Shown here in pieces: positions 32,642-41,835 of a DNA stretch of 64,000 bases. The stretch's first letter is position 1, and every line of letters begins with the position of its first letter. This DNA is from Paragyromitra xinjiangensis (lineage: Eukaryota; Ascomycota; Pezizomycetes; Pezizales; Discinaceae). The notes beneath the pieces were generated by a model. The model saw only the letters and a list, made by a program, of their open reading frames with translations, made no database searches and was not told the DNA's origin. The stretch is taken from assembly GCA_038503065.1 (NCBI GenBank), contig JBCAMK010000017.1:1488001-1552000 (forward strand). Reading direction: 5' to 3'. The position numbers and the translations under genes are program-made.

Positions 32642-34797
32642 ATAATAAATTTTATTTTCGCATAGAAGCAACTAAATGCTTATCGCGCGCCTACCAAACC
32701 GCCAAAAAGATAAATACATAAACGGGTTACTTATAAAACCCACGCAACATGGAACAAATCAAACATAAATATCAAGCAAAATAAAAGGAAAATATAACAA
32801 AAACCTTAACTAATAAATGAACGGAAAGAAACTAAACCTCCATCGGAACTTCCTTTCCTTTGCCTTTGTTAGTGATTGCGTGTTTGACCCTTGATGGACA
32901 ATTGGGATCGTCGGCTTTGTGTCCAGGTCTGCCAGGGCAGTTGGCACAGCGGATGGGTGGATGAATGCATGACGAACCTCCCTTACAGGAGGTGCATTTA
33001 TGATTGCGAGTGAGATGGGGTTCGGCGCAAACTGCGCAACGACCGGTATCGTGTTTGCACATGGTTGTAGCATGACCATAAGCAAAGCATTTCCTACATT
33101 GGGTGTCGGGTTGAAATGAAACATAGGGTTGAACTTTACAGTTCCGGTTAAACATGATAAAGCTCTTTACGCCAAGGGTAGACATGTTGTAAGAGCCGTT
33201 AAAAGAGAGGACCATGGAGGAATGAGCTTTTCCTTCACGGGACTGAGGAGAGGAGAGCCATCGTGGGAGTTGCGCAAGAGTGAGGAATGGGTAGGCCACC
33301 TTGAGCTCAGAAGCCACAAGGTTGCCGGCATCAGTACCATCGCCGACAGTCGTAGGAATGCCATGGACAATGAACTTTGACCAGACTTGGTTAATATGGA
33401 TGGAGGAGACCGAAATCCCTTCCTCCTGTAGGGCTTCTCCAATTTCCCTGGCGTAGACATCTACAGCCGAGGCTGGAGTATCGAGTGGGGTTTCTAGGAT
33501 AATGTTGTTACAGGGGGTGCGTCGTGCCATGATAACACTGGTACCGGTGCTGTCGAGGACTTTGTTGACGAGGGACTTAATCCGGTCGTCAGTGGGTGGG
33601 TTGGGGATGGGGCCCTCAACTTGTACAACCAGTTCGCGATTGACTCTGGTGTAGTCTGGTTTGATGAGGGGTGCTGGCTTGGGTTTGGGTTCGGGTTTGG
33701 AAGTTGGAGCTGGAGCAGCAGCTACTGCAGCCCAGTTGACTGGTGGAAGTGGGGGAGCGTTGACTGTAGTAGCCAAAGCAGCAAGTGGAACGGGGACAAC
33801 TGGCGGGGGTGGAGGGATGGAGGGACGATTAGCAAGTTTAAGAACTTGCGAACGTAAGTCGCGTGACTCCGTATGGAGGCGGGCTACCTCTCCTTGCAAT
33901 TGCTGGATTGTTTTGAGGAGTGGGAAGGTGGCGTGGTGGGATGACCAGGCTTGGAAGTTGGCCATGAGCCAAAGATCGTGGTTGGGGAAGGAGGCCTTAC
34001 AGCCTGTGTAATCGACGTTGATGTTGAAACCAACTTCAAAGTCAGAATCAACTGGGGGACGGGGGGGAAGGCTGGTGTCCTGAGACTCTGGAAGTGGAGT
34101 CGGGCTCCATGGGAGGGGGTTAGACGGTGGAAGGAGGGTTTCAGGGACTCCTGATTCCATCTGAGTGTCGGCTGGGGCTGGGGTGTTGGAGCGGGAGAAA
34201 GTAGGGAAGATTACTCCACTAAAATCGGGGTGGTGTGGGTGGGCGGGGCAATCGATGCCCGCTTGTATCCAGTCGTAATTGTTGGTCGCGGAGAAGTGTC
34301 CTAAGAGCTTCTCCCAGTGCAAGGGTCGGGGAACGAATCTACCCGCTAGCTGGGGGATCTCTGGAATGAGATCGGGTGGGTGCTGTGGGATTTTGGGAAG
34401 GGGGGGAGGAGTGTCGAACATTCCTCTTGGTTTTTGGGGGGGGCCACCATAGGCATAGCTAAGGGTGGTTTGGACTTGGGGCTGGTTTGGGTTGGGGGTC
34501 TGGGACCTCCCAGACTGTGAGGAGGGGGCTTGCTTATTGCGAGGCATGTTTTGACGGGGGGTTTGATCAGCCAGTTTTGATGCCGACCGAGTCAAAAACT
34601 AACAGGTGGGTAGAGGAGAACGAGGGCTCTATGCGAGTACCCTTTAGGCGAAACGAAGTTGCGTTGGGGAAGCGAGGTCCAACGTGTCGTTGTGCGGGGT
34701 AGGCGTTGAAGCCAAAGTTAAAGAACTATCGCGAGAAAGTGGAGAAATGTTGGCGTTGCTATTTCCTAATGGGGAAGTTCGCGTAGCGAGGAGAAGA
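32642..34797 (-). mobile_element. Non-LTR retroelement copy B with ORF1 only (half-LINE)
   Basis: The element has a 5' end near 34797, one ORF (ORF1, 34595-32832) and a short 190-base 3' tail ending in the same motif as copy A. The reverse transcriptase/endonuclease ORF2 expected in a Tad-like element is absent, so the element is internally deleted yet keeps both ends and an open ORF1. The two copies lie head to tail inside the gypsy-1 LTR. Confidence 0.6.
32832..34595 (-). CDS. ORF1 (gag-like, zinc knuckles) of a non-LTR retrotransposon
   Basis: 587 residues starting MTRSASKLADQTPRQ. The N-terminal third is Pro/Gln-rich. A short coiled coil (IQQLQGEVARLHTESRDLRSQ as its core) and an Ala/Pro linker follow. 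An RRM-like region near residues 300-440 (NRELVVQVEGPIPNP to TLAQLPRWLSS) precedes the C-terminal knuckles CRKCFAYGHATTMC and CAVCAEPHLTRNHKC, plus a further CANC...C array. This architecture is typical of ORF1 proteins of Tad/I-type LINEs, which bind the element RNA. The frame is fully open. No ORF2 follows. Confidence 0.75.
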   Translation of the reverse strand: MTRSASKLADQTPRQNMPRNKQAPSSQSGRSQTPNPNQPQVQTTLSYAYGGPPQKPRGMFDTPPPLPKIPQHPPDLIPEIPQLAGRFVPRPLHWEKLLGHFSATNNYDWIQAGIDCPAHPHHPDFSGVIFPTFSRSNTPAPADTQMESGVPETLLPPSNPLPWSPTPLPESQDTSLPPRPPVDSDFEVGFNINVDYTGCKASFPNHDLWLMANFQAWSSHHATFPLLKTIQQLQGEVARLHTESRDLRSQVLKLANRPSIPPPPPVVPVPLAALATTVNAPPLPPVNWAAVAAAPAPTSKPEPKPKPAPLIKPDYTRVNRELVVQVEGPIPNPPTDDRIKSLVNKVLDSTGTSVIMARRTPCNNIILETPLDTPASAVDVYAREIGEALQEEGISVSSIHINQVWSKFIVHGIPTTVGDGTDAGNLVASELKVAYPFLTLAQLPRWLSSPQSREGKAHSSMVLSFNGSYNMSTLGVKSFIMFNRNCKVQPYVSFQPDTQCRKCFAYGHATTMCKHDTGRCAVCAEPHLTRNHKCTSCKGGSSCIHPPIRCANCPGRPGHKADDPNCPSRVKHAITNKGKGKEVPMEV

Positions 34798-35003
34798 AGA
34801 AACGTTGCTTAAAGAAGGAAAGAAAAGAACAATCACAACCGCAGAAATCCATCGCTTATATACCCAATCTTCCCCTTTCTATGACTCATCCCTGACTCAA
34901 CCATTCAAAGCAACCCAACCGAATCACAAAGAAACACAACGAAATAATACAATGACTAATTGTTAACACCACACATGTGCCTGACCCTATCCATGAAAGC
35001 TTC

Positions 35004-35930
35004 GATCCGCTGCTTCAGCTTCCTCTGCTTCCGCCTAAGCGAGCTCTATATGCTGATCGATTCGCTGCAGCAGCCTCTGCTGCCTGTGCCATATGGTCGA
35101 TCCGCTGCCTGAGCTTCCGCTGCCTCCTGGAGGTTGTTGATCCGCTGCTTGAGCTTCCTCCGCCTCCGCCATATGGTCGATCTGCTGCCTCCTGGAGGTT
35201 GTTGATCCACTGCCTGAGCTTCCTCCACCTCCACCATATGGCCAATTCGCTGCCTGAGCTTCCACCGCCTCAGCCAATTGATCGATTCGCTGCCCGAGCT
35301 TCCGCCGCCTCAGTCAATTGATCGATTCGCTGCAGCAGCCTCCGCTGCCTGCGCAATATGGTCGATCCGCTGCCTGAGCTTCCGCCGCCTCCGCCTCCGC
35401 CACAGCTGCAGCAGCTTCCGCTGCCTGCGCCATATGGTCAATTCGCTGTCTGAGCTTCCGCCGCCTCCTGGAGGTCGTCAATTCGTTGCCTGAGCTTCCT
35501 CCGCCTCCGCCATATGGTCGATTCGCTGCCTGAGCTTCCTCTGCCTCCGCCAATTGGTTAATTCGCTGCTGCAGCCTCCGCTGCCTCCACCATATGGTCA
35601 ATTTGCTGCCTGAGCTTCTGCCGCCTCCGCCAATTGATCGATTCGCTGCTGCAGCCTCTGCAGCCTCCGCCATATGGTCGATCCGCTGCCTGAGCTTCCG
35701 CCGCCTCCTGGAGGTCATCAATTCGCTGCCTGAGCTTCCTGCGCCTCCGCCATATGGTCAATCCGCTGCCTGAGCTTCTGCCATATGGTCAATTCGCTGC
35801 CTGAGCTTCTGCTGCCTGCGCCACATGGTCAATTCCCTGCAGCAGCCTCCGCTGCCTGCGCCACATGGTCAATTCGCTGCCTGAGCTTCCGCCGCCTCCG
35901 CCAGGTCGTCGATTCGATGCTCAACCCCCC
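35004..35930. repeat. Minisatellite with CATATGGTC and GCTGCCTGAGCTTCC units
   Basis: A 0.9 kb array built from blocks GCCATATGGTCGATYCGCTG, CCTGAGCTTCCGCCGCCTCC and TCCTGGAGGTTGTTGATC, in periods of about 36-63 bases. All three reverse frames stay open for tens of codons (Gly/Ser/Ala/Gln-rich) only because of the periodicity. It directly abuts the gypsy-1 target site, so the retrotransposon inserted at the edge of the array. Confidence 0.85.
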
Positions 35931-36124
35931 CCCTACCCATAGAGTATGAAAAACAGATACATGTACATATAGAACTATATATAGATCCATAGAAATAATA
36001 GAACGATTGTAAACAAGCATATGGTGCCAGGCCAGGTGAAAACTCCCAAACTAGACCATAGGGCAACCTGCTAAAAATGTGATTCTGTGGGCGCGCTGCT
36101 CTCCCCTCGCTGTCCTCCAGACAC
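35931..36124. other. Short spacer, no gene seen
   Basis: AT-rich stretch containing TACATGTACATAT and AACTATATATAG, followed by sequence next to the solo LTR. No features supported. Confidence 0.4.
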
Positions 36125-36858
36125 TGTAACGGGGGTGGTCCTCTAGACAACTGCTAAGGCTAGGTAGGATAATGGCCGTTGCTTATACTAAAGTCAGGCA
36201 GAGATCTTAAAGTATTTTCGTGCAGTATACTCAATAATCTTAAGGGCGGAACTCGGTAATTCTCGTCACTAGGTCTCTGATTGAAGATGGAGAAGAGCAA
36301 CTGGTGGCGGGAGCTCGCCAGTACTTGTAGTACTGCATGCTCGCCGCCTCTACTCAATTCTACTCAGCTGGGGGATCTGGTTAACCCTGAATCCTGTCAG
36401 TGATCATGGGCGGGTCTCTTCGGAAGTGTTCTCTCACATTCCGCTGGAGTTCTGCACCTCATGTGCAACCACTCCTCATACACTGCTCTACCAGTCAGGA
36501 CTCTATGATCCGCCAGCCTAGTCCTGCAGGACTACTTGCATGGCGCTGATCAGTCCATAGTTGCGTCAGGTGTCCGCTAGAATAGTTCTCCCAGTTGCGC
36601 CGTCTATCAGCCATAGCTGGTGGGGCATGCACAGGTGGATTAGGAACTCAACCGCATTTCTATGTGCTTGATGTCATTGGAGATCTGCTACAGGCCCGTC
36701 AGTCTTAGCACCTCCGGATGTTCCTAACCACCAGGTCAGCGGGGTACTGGTGTTCCCTAGTATGTGGTAGCTACTCCACTCATGCTGGTCCTTGTACCTC
36801 TCCGTCTGCCCGGGTCTATTCTACCTTTCGCATGTAACAGCCTTGCGGGTCCGTTACA
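36125..36858. mobile_element. Second solo LTR of the TGTAACGGGGG family (734 bp)
   Basis: Starts TGTAACGGGGGTGG and ends GGTCCGTTACA, the same ends as 15940-16641. It shares internal words such as TTTTCGTGCA and AATCTTAAGGGC, CATAGTCCTGCA-like blocks and GTCAGCTGACG-like blocks, but is clearly diverged. Flanks are GACAC and GACGC, an imperfect five-base duplication. No internal coding sequence is present. Confidence 0.7.
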
Positions 36859-37056
36859 GACGCTCGTCAACCCTCCGTGGTCGCCCAGAGAATAGCCTCC
36901 TGAACCTAGGGCGCCCCCATGCCAACCTCTGGTAAGCTGTCGCCCAGACGTGAAGAGCAAATTTTACAGCCTGAGGGAGGGCTATATTCCGCCCAGACTG
37001 CCTGGGGCACCTGATGCATTGGGCGGACCGGGCGACAATCCGTTTTTTTGCTGATG
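36859..37056. mobile_element. Right end of a CATCAG-type element
   Basis: TTTTTTTGCTGATGC ends near 37056, the inverse of the shared terminus. It is preceded by GGGCGGACCGGGCGAC and CCGCCCAGACTGCC words. It could be the partner of the left end at 3538, because both arms carry TATATTCCGCCC- or CATATTCCGCCC-like words. Confidence 0.45.
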
Positions 37057-37067
37057 CACCGTCACCA

Positions 37068-37318
37068 GCATCAGCAAAAAAAGTAATTGTCTTCCAGTGA
37101 GATTATGTCTTCAGGGCCTTCAGTGTCTTCCAGAAGGCCATATTGCATCTGAAGGACTGGAAGACAATTTTTCACTTTTGATATGTTATCATTCAGCCAA
37201 ATCTGGGAACATATTTTTTGTCTTCCAGTGAGATTTTGTCTTCAGGGTCTTCAGGGTCTTCCAGAAGGCCATATTGCACCTGAAGGTCCTGAAGACAAAT
37301 AACTTTTTTTGCTGATGC
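37068..37318. mobile_element. 251 bp MITE with GCATCAGCAAAAAAAGT inverted ends
   Basis: The left end GCATCAGCAAAAAAAGTAATT and the inverse of the right end GCATCAGCAAAAAAAGTTATT match almost perfectly. Inside, an approximately 95-base block containing GTCTTCCAGTGAGATT and CTTCCAGAAGGCCATATTGC is directly repeated (37088 and 37219). GTCTTC(C) words are the private subterminal motif. There is no ORF. It is the smallest member of the CATCAG-ended group in this window. Confidence 0.8.
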
Positions 37319-37329
37319 ACTATCCCTAC

Positions 37330-37590
37330 CACCACAGACCGACCTAAACCTCTCATTAACCAACCCAACCCGGCCAATCGGAACCCCCAAACCAAACCGC
37401 ATAAAAACCCCAAGTAAATAAACATAATATAAAAGTCCAAACCCCAGCTATACACCGTGAGGTGTGCAGGAGGTCAAGCACGTGATGGCTAATTAATTAC
37501 ATAACCGAGCAATCTGGCGCGAGACTAGCTATACACATCCTATAACCCCACCTGAACCCCCTCCTCACCAATTTTTTTTCATCTCTACAT
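37330..37590. repeat. Dispersed repeat, copy 1 (interrupted)
   Basis: CCAATCGGAACCCCCAAACC, CAAGTAAATA and AACCCCACCTGA align with 48420-48570. Relative to that copy, 37456-37536 holds an extra 81 bases whose last ten repeat AGCTATACAC (37446-37455 and 37527-37536), the mark of an insertion with target duplication. No gene is visible in either copy. Confidence 0.65.
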
Positions 37591-38373
37591 TTATTTTCTC
37601 TACCTATTCGCTTTTGTATTTTTGTTTTTGCTATAGACATATTTTTTGACGGGTTTGGGTTTGCTCTTACCCCTCATGTGTGTCGCGAACCAAGGAATTG
37701 AGTGCAAGATTCATTTATCTAAATATATATAGTTCAATCGCCTATAAGGGTTCGCCCATGTATAAAGGCATCTATCTACTCTACCGAGGTATACTTGATA
37801 GCCCTGACTTTTTTTTACGGCCGATCGCGATCAAGGATATCGCTTTGTAATACCCTTAGGATTTTGAAATCTCCTTGACTGCATACCCTCATAACTAGCA
37901 ACAGGTCATCATCTACAACACATTTACTAGCAATTACGACATCTATCTCAAAAGTTCTGGTTGAAGAAAGGCACACTTTTTGCGGTACTAAGTGGAAAAT
38001 CGAAAGATGAGCCTAGAAGCCTCCATATATTTTAGAACTTGATACAGATATTTATGTCTCTGGATAGTCGCGCGTCGCGGCATTCGCATAGGATGCCCTC
38101 AAAAATTTTCAACTATCTTGGGAACTTGGCGGTCCAAGAAATTTTGTCCTTTTTGTCTCCACACGCTAGTGGGTAGGACATGCATAAATCTGCTAATATT
38201 CGGGTCATGGGTGCAGAGATGGAACATCGGTATCTCCCATTCTGTAGGGTCACCATAGGAAAATTGTGAGACTTATTCCATCCCCATATACCTGACTCAA
38301 GGGGTACATGATAACGTGTGGCAAAAAGATCGATAAAACCTAGGATATGCGAGCAAGATCAAGGTCTTGTGGC
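37591..38373. other. Intergenic, nothing recognised
   Basis: AT-rich sequence without open frames of note and without repeats I could match elsewhere in the window. Confidence 0.4.
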
Positions 38374-38520
38374 TACAGTCGCTCCTGGGTCAGCGACGAG
38401 ACTGGGCCAGTGACGAACAGGGTAGAGAGGAGTAAACCAACAAGCATTAATGGCTTAGGGCTAGTTTTTCCTGCTGTTTGTCGCTGGCCTAATTTTGTCA
38501 TTGACCTAGGAGCGACTGTA
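38374..38520. mobile_element. 147 bp TA-flanked MITE with CAGTCGCTCCT ends
   Basis: TACAGTCGCTCCTGGGTCAG at the left and its inverse, TGACCTAGGAGCGACTGTA, at the right; homology between the arms extends about 45 bases. TA on each side fits a Tc1/mariner-pogo type target. There is no ORF. Confidence 0.8.
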
Positions 38521-38601
38521 GATCTAGGGTCTTCAGCAAAAACTCTAAAGAACCAATAGTAGCCCTGGGCCTCAAGTCTCAATCTTTTTTGCCATACATT
38601 G

Positions 38602-38829
38602 TACTTCGGGGGTGGGGAAAAGTCTGTCACCAAGTGGCTGTGCTGGCGGTACGAAACTTGACCACCAACTCAACTCAAGACTTAAAATTTTACAGCAACC
38701 TTACAGAAAGTAAGAGATAGAAAATTAAAGGTTACTTAACTAAGAAGAGCCCCGGAGTGTTGAGGGTGAAGGCAAGAACCGCCGCTAGCACCACCACCTG
38801 GTGACAGACTTTCCCCTACACCCATAGTA
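38602..38829. mobile_element. 228 bp TA-flanked MITE related to the Tc1 element ends
   Basis: The left arm TACTTCGGGGGTGGGGAAAA and the inverse of the right arm TACTATGGGTGTAGGGGAAA continue into a shared GTCTGTCACCA block. The outer sequence (TACTTCGGGGGTGG) is also the terminus of the Tc1/mariner element at 39477, so this is plausibly a non-autonomous relative of it. Confidence 0.75.
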
Positions 38830-38830
38830 C

Positions 38831-39042
38831 TACCGTAAAATCTTGGTAATAACGAATTGGCCTGGACTTGGCTACACTGAAATAGTTTGATTGAAATTAT
38901 TCTATTAGGCGAGTGAGTGGTTGATTGGAACAGTAATTTCTTGTGCTAAGTAGCTGTTTCTAGTACTACTTCGAGCTTTTTTGAAGGCTGATTTAGAACT
39001 GCCCAGTCCAGGCCAATTCGTTATTACCGAGGCTTTACGGTA
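38831..39042. mobile_element. 212 bp TA-flanked MITE with CCGTAAA ends
   Basis: TACCGTAAAATCTTGGTAAT at the left and its inverse, ATTACCGAGGCTTTACGGTA, at the right. The arms stay complementary through AACGAATTGGCCTGGACT. It starts one base after the previous MITE ends. No ORF. Confidence 0.8.
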
Positions 39043-39476
39043 CTCTATATTCATGATGTCGCTAGGTTATTTGACTGAAAAAATGGAATATAGATACATG
39101 TCTGCTTAAAAATGTCATGTTACAGTACTATCCGGAGGTATTTTGGCATTGTGGCTGCCGAGAGTGTGGGGTGTCGGCATGCTCAAGCATGTTTAACCAC
39201 CGGGGTAGCGCACAGGACGCCGTGTTTTGCCAACGGTGGACTCGCCCCCATTCCAGCACGTGCATGTACGTATTCTACAAGGACTGGTGGTTAGATACGA
39301 TCGTATTTCGGAGTAACGTAGAATTTGCTGAGATTCGTTCTGGCGCTGGTAAGCAAGACATGCATAAAATCTATTGATACTGTATTTTTGACACTATTGG
39401 GGGTTTTGGAATCGTGGCTTTGAGAAATTATGGGATATTAACATGTGCTGGCGCGGGAACGAATTTGAACAGATTC
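39043..39476. other. Spacer, nothing recognised
   Basis: 430 bases with only short open frames and no repeats identified. Confidence 0.4.
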
Positions 39477-39941
39477 TACTTCGGGGGTGGAGATAAGTCT
39501 GTAGACAGGTGGCCGTGGTGGCCGTGGTGGCTGCGCCAAGACCTCAAATTCCGAGTTGATTTATTCACGAGTTAATACATTGTAGCTGCTCCCCCAGCAG
39601 CAATCACAGCCTGTAGTCTGTCAGGCATACTTCTAATTAAGCCCTCCAGCCTAAATGCTGTGATACTATCCCATGTTGCAATTAGAGCTGCCCTCATAAC
39701 CTCCAAATCCTCAATTCTACCCCAAGTTTCCCCCAATTCACATTCCATGTCGCCCCATACAGCCTCTATCAAATTGAGATCTGGCGATTGGGGAGGCAAA
39801 TCTACTGTGTCTACTCCATTTCTCTCCCTACAAAGAATAGCCCACTTTTTGTGACCAGGTGCATTGTCTTCAATTACTTTAGTCCAACCGTATGCCTCAC
39901 ATGTCTGGTGCCAGAATGGGATAAGACGTGGATCCAGGATG

Positions 39942-41234
39942 CATCAGCAAAAAGCCGGGTCTGCGTCCGGTCACGCCTAGAGCAGTAGGCGCACTGGGCG
40001 CACTGGGCTCGGATTTTTTTTAGGCACTGCGTTAGGCGCATCGTCTAGTATGGCCTGCGTGTGGGCGTGCTGGACGTAGGTCCTGCCTCACCCACGCCCA
40101 GGCGCAGGCCTGGAAAATCCGAGCCTGGCATACAGGACGTACAGCCTCCCTTGGGCGCGTTGGGCGGCATTGGGCGCATTGGACGTACGATGTCACGCTG
40201 CTTGTCACGCTGCTTTGCACGCTGCTTTGCATGGCACTAATAGTCTATTCTGCTCTATGTACATGTAGGACGCAATTCCACCCATTATCTTGCTTCCGCT
40301 GTTGATCCAACTGCCTCCGAATCAACTGCTTGCTTGCCTCCGAATCGGCTGTTTCCGAGACTCCGAATCCACTCCCAAACAGCCTCCCGAGCAGCCTCCA
40401 AGCAGCCTCCGAGTCAGCTATCTGCCTGCCTCCGAATCGACCGCTGAATCGACTGCTGCATTGACTCCGAATCAGCTGTTTCTAAGCCTCCGAATAGACT
40501 CCTGAATAGACTCCGAATTGACTGCTGAATAGGCTCCCGAATAGGCTTCGAATCCTGCTGAATTGACTGCTGAATAGACTGCCGAATTGACTCCGAATCG
40601 GCTGTTTCTGAGCCTCCGAATCGACTCCTGAATAGACTCCGAATCGACTCCTGAACTGACTCTGAATTGACTGCTGAATTGACTGCTGAATAGGCTCTAT
40701 AGTACAGCATGTTAGCATAGTTGACTGACGGGTAAGAGGTGGGGATTGGAGAGGTGGGGCGAGCAGGAGGCGCAGGAGGTGGGTTGTGTGGTTGATATAA
40801 GGGAATTGCTGGCGGAAGGCGCGTGTGAGGTCATAATGAGCCTGGGAGGGTCGGGTAACCGAGGGTTAGGGTTTCAACTTGGCTGAATTTGCGGCCAGGA
40901 GACAGTATATGGGCGCATGGGCGTATGATAGAGCGTGTGGGCGTGTGGGCGTGGGCGTATGTAGGCGCATGGGCGTATGGACGTGCTAGGGCGAGCAATA
41001 GAGCGATCATATGGACGTACTGGGCGTACTGGGCGTACGAACGTAGTAGGACGTGCAATAGAGCAGGCGTATGGGCGTACTAGGCATACGAACGTGCTGG
41101 GGCGAGCAATAGAGCAAACGTATGGGCGTACTAGACGTATGGACGCAGCTGGATGCAAGCAGGCGTACTGGGCATTGGGGCCACGCCCAGGTTCTTGCCC
41201 ATCACGCCCAGGCGGGCATCCCTTTTTGTTGATG
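39942..41234. mobile_element. Non-autonomous CATCAG-type element (1.29 kb) inserted in Tc1 transposase
   Basis: The left end CATCAGCAAAAAGCCGGG and the inverse of the right end CATCAACAAAAAGGGATG match over 13 bases with one change. Both sides carry GGGCGTA/TACGCCC and GGCGCACTGGGCGC words (39965-40200 and 40910-41215), the private subterminal repeats. The middle holds a reverse-orientation copy of the minisatellite seen at 1436-2765. No transposase is encoded. Confidence 0.7.
40290..40700. repeat. Minisatellite block, same family as 1436-2765, opposite strand
   Basis: CTGAATTGACTGCTGAATAGACTCCGAAT-type units are the complement of ATTCGGAGTC, TATTCAGCAG and TCAATTCAGC in the first array. About 400 bases long. 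Open frames in it are periodicity artefacts. Confidence 0.8.
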
Positions 41235-41835
41235 GCCAAATTTCTGACGAGGTTTGCGTTTGTAGTAACCCATCGATGCCATGATCTTGCGAACATGCTC
41301 AGGAGAACAGCTGTATCCCATAGCATCCCGGATCTCCTCCCAACTAAGTCGGCGTGTATGTCTGTCTCGCGTAACAAACAAGTGGAGTTGTTCTTTTTCT
41401 TCGCTGCTGAAGATGGGTGGTCTTCCTGACCGTCTTCGGTTCGATGGAGACCCAGTCAACTTAGCCTGTCGGTAAATTGCTTGACATGTTCTACGATCCA
41501 AATGCACCTAATACGCATGTCAGATCACAATATGTTGCGATATCTCACGCTTGAGATGCGGCTCACCTCCTTTCCAATGGCAGTCCATGACATTTGAGGC
41601 TTTGAATGATCACGCAGTGCAATTATTTTGACTCGTTCATCTCGGGTGGTCTCTCTACCTTTGACATCCTCATGGTAATCTTTACGAGTCCCTTTCAACT
41701 TCATCTTTCCGGGTCCTGGTGCTAGCTGTGCTTGGGTTCAGACTCGTGCTTGGGGGGGAGCTGGCAGGTAAGCGAGCTGAGCTTGCACTGCCACCACTGC
41801 CACCTGTCTACAGACTTACCCCGGTACCCGAGGTA

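Larger units (their letters stand above)
31152..34998 (-). repeat. gypsy-1 5' LTR, split by non-LTR insertions
   Basis: 31152-31377 and 34798-34998 together match the 421 bp left LTR. The interruption lies at AAGTAAGAAA, with GAAGAAACGTTGC resuming on the far side, so a short AAGAAA-type duplication flanks the inserted block. Immediately inside (30930-31151) is the leader. It has no TGG-type primer-binding site next to the LTR, so this element may use another priming route. Confidence 0.85.
39572..41704 (-). pseudogene. Tc1/mariner DDE transposase, disrupted
   Basis: Exon 1 (41704-41567) starts MKLKGTRKDYHEDV. An intron with GTGAGC donor and TTAG acceptor (41566-41508) leads to exon 2, VHLDRRTCQAIYRQ, a helix-turn-helix DNA-binding region with SWEEIRDAMGYSCSPEHVRKI and the basic KRKPRQKFGHQ. 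There an insertion begins (41234). Coding resumes at 39941 with ILDPRLIPFWHQ, the second catalytic Asp in VIEDNAPGHKKWA, and the third acidic residue in PDLNLIEAVW, ending 39572. The stretch carrying the first catalytic Asp, some 80-100 residues, is missing at the junction, so the insertion was accompanied by deletion or hit an already deleted copy. The gene is inactive. Confidence 0.85.
39477..41835 (-). mobile_element. Tc1/mariner transposon split by another transposon
   Basis: TA duplications (39477-39478 and 41834-41835) bound inverted repeats. The left arm reads TACTTCGGGGGTGGAGATAA followed by GTCTGTAGACAGGTGGC; the right arm carries the same GTCTGTAGACAGGTGGC block after an outer part that has diverged. 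Its transposase, on the minus strand, is interrupted by a 1.3 kb element with CATCAG-type ends. Confidence 0.85.

Noticed and set aside
35015..36020. Several Gly/Ser/Ala/Gln-rich minus-strand frames
   Set aside because: All lie in a minisatellite with repeat lengths that keep several frames open at once; no start, domain or splice support.
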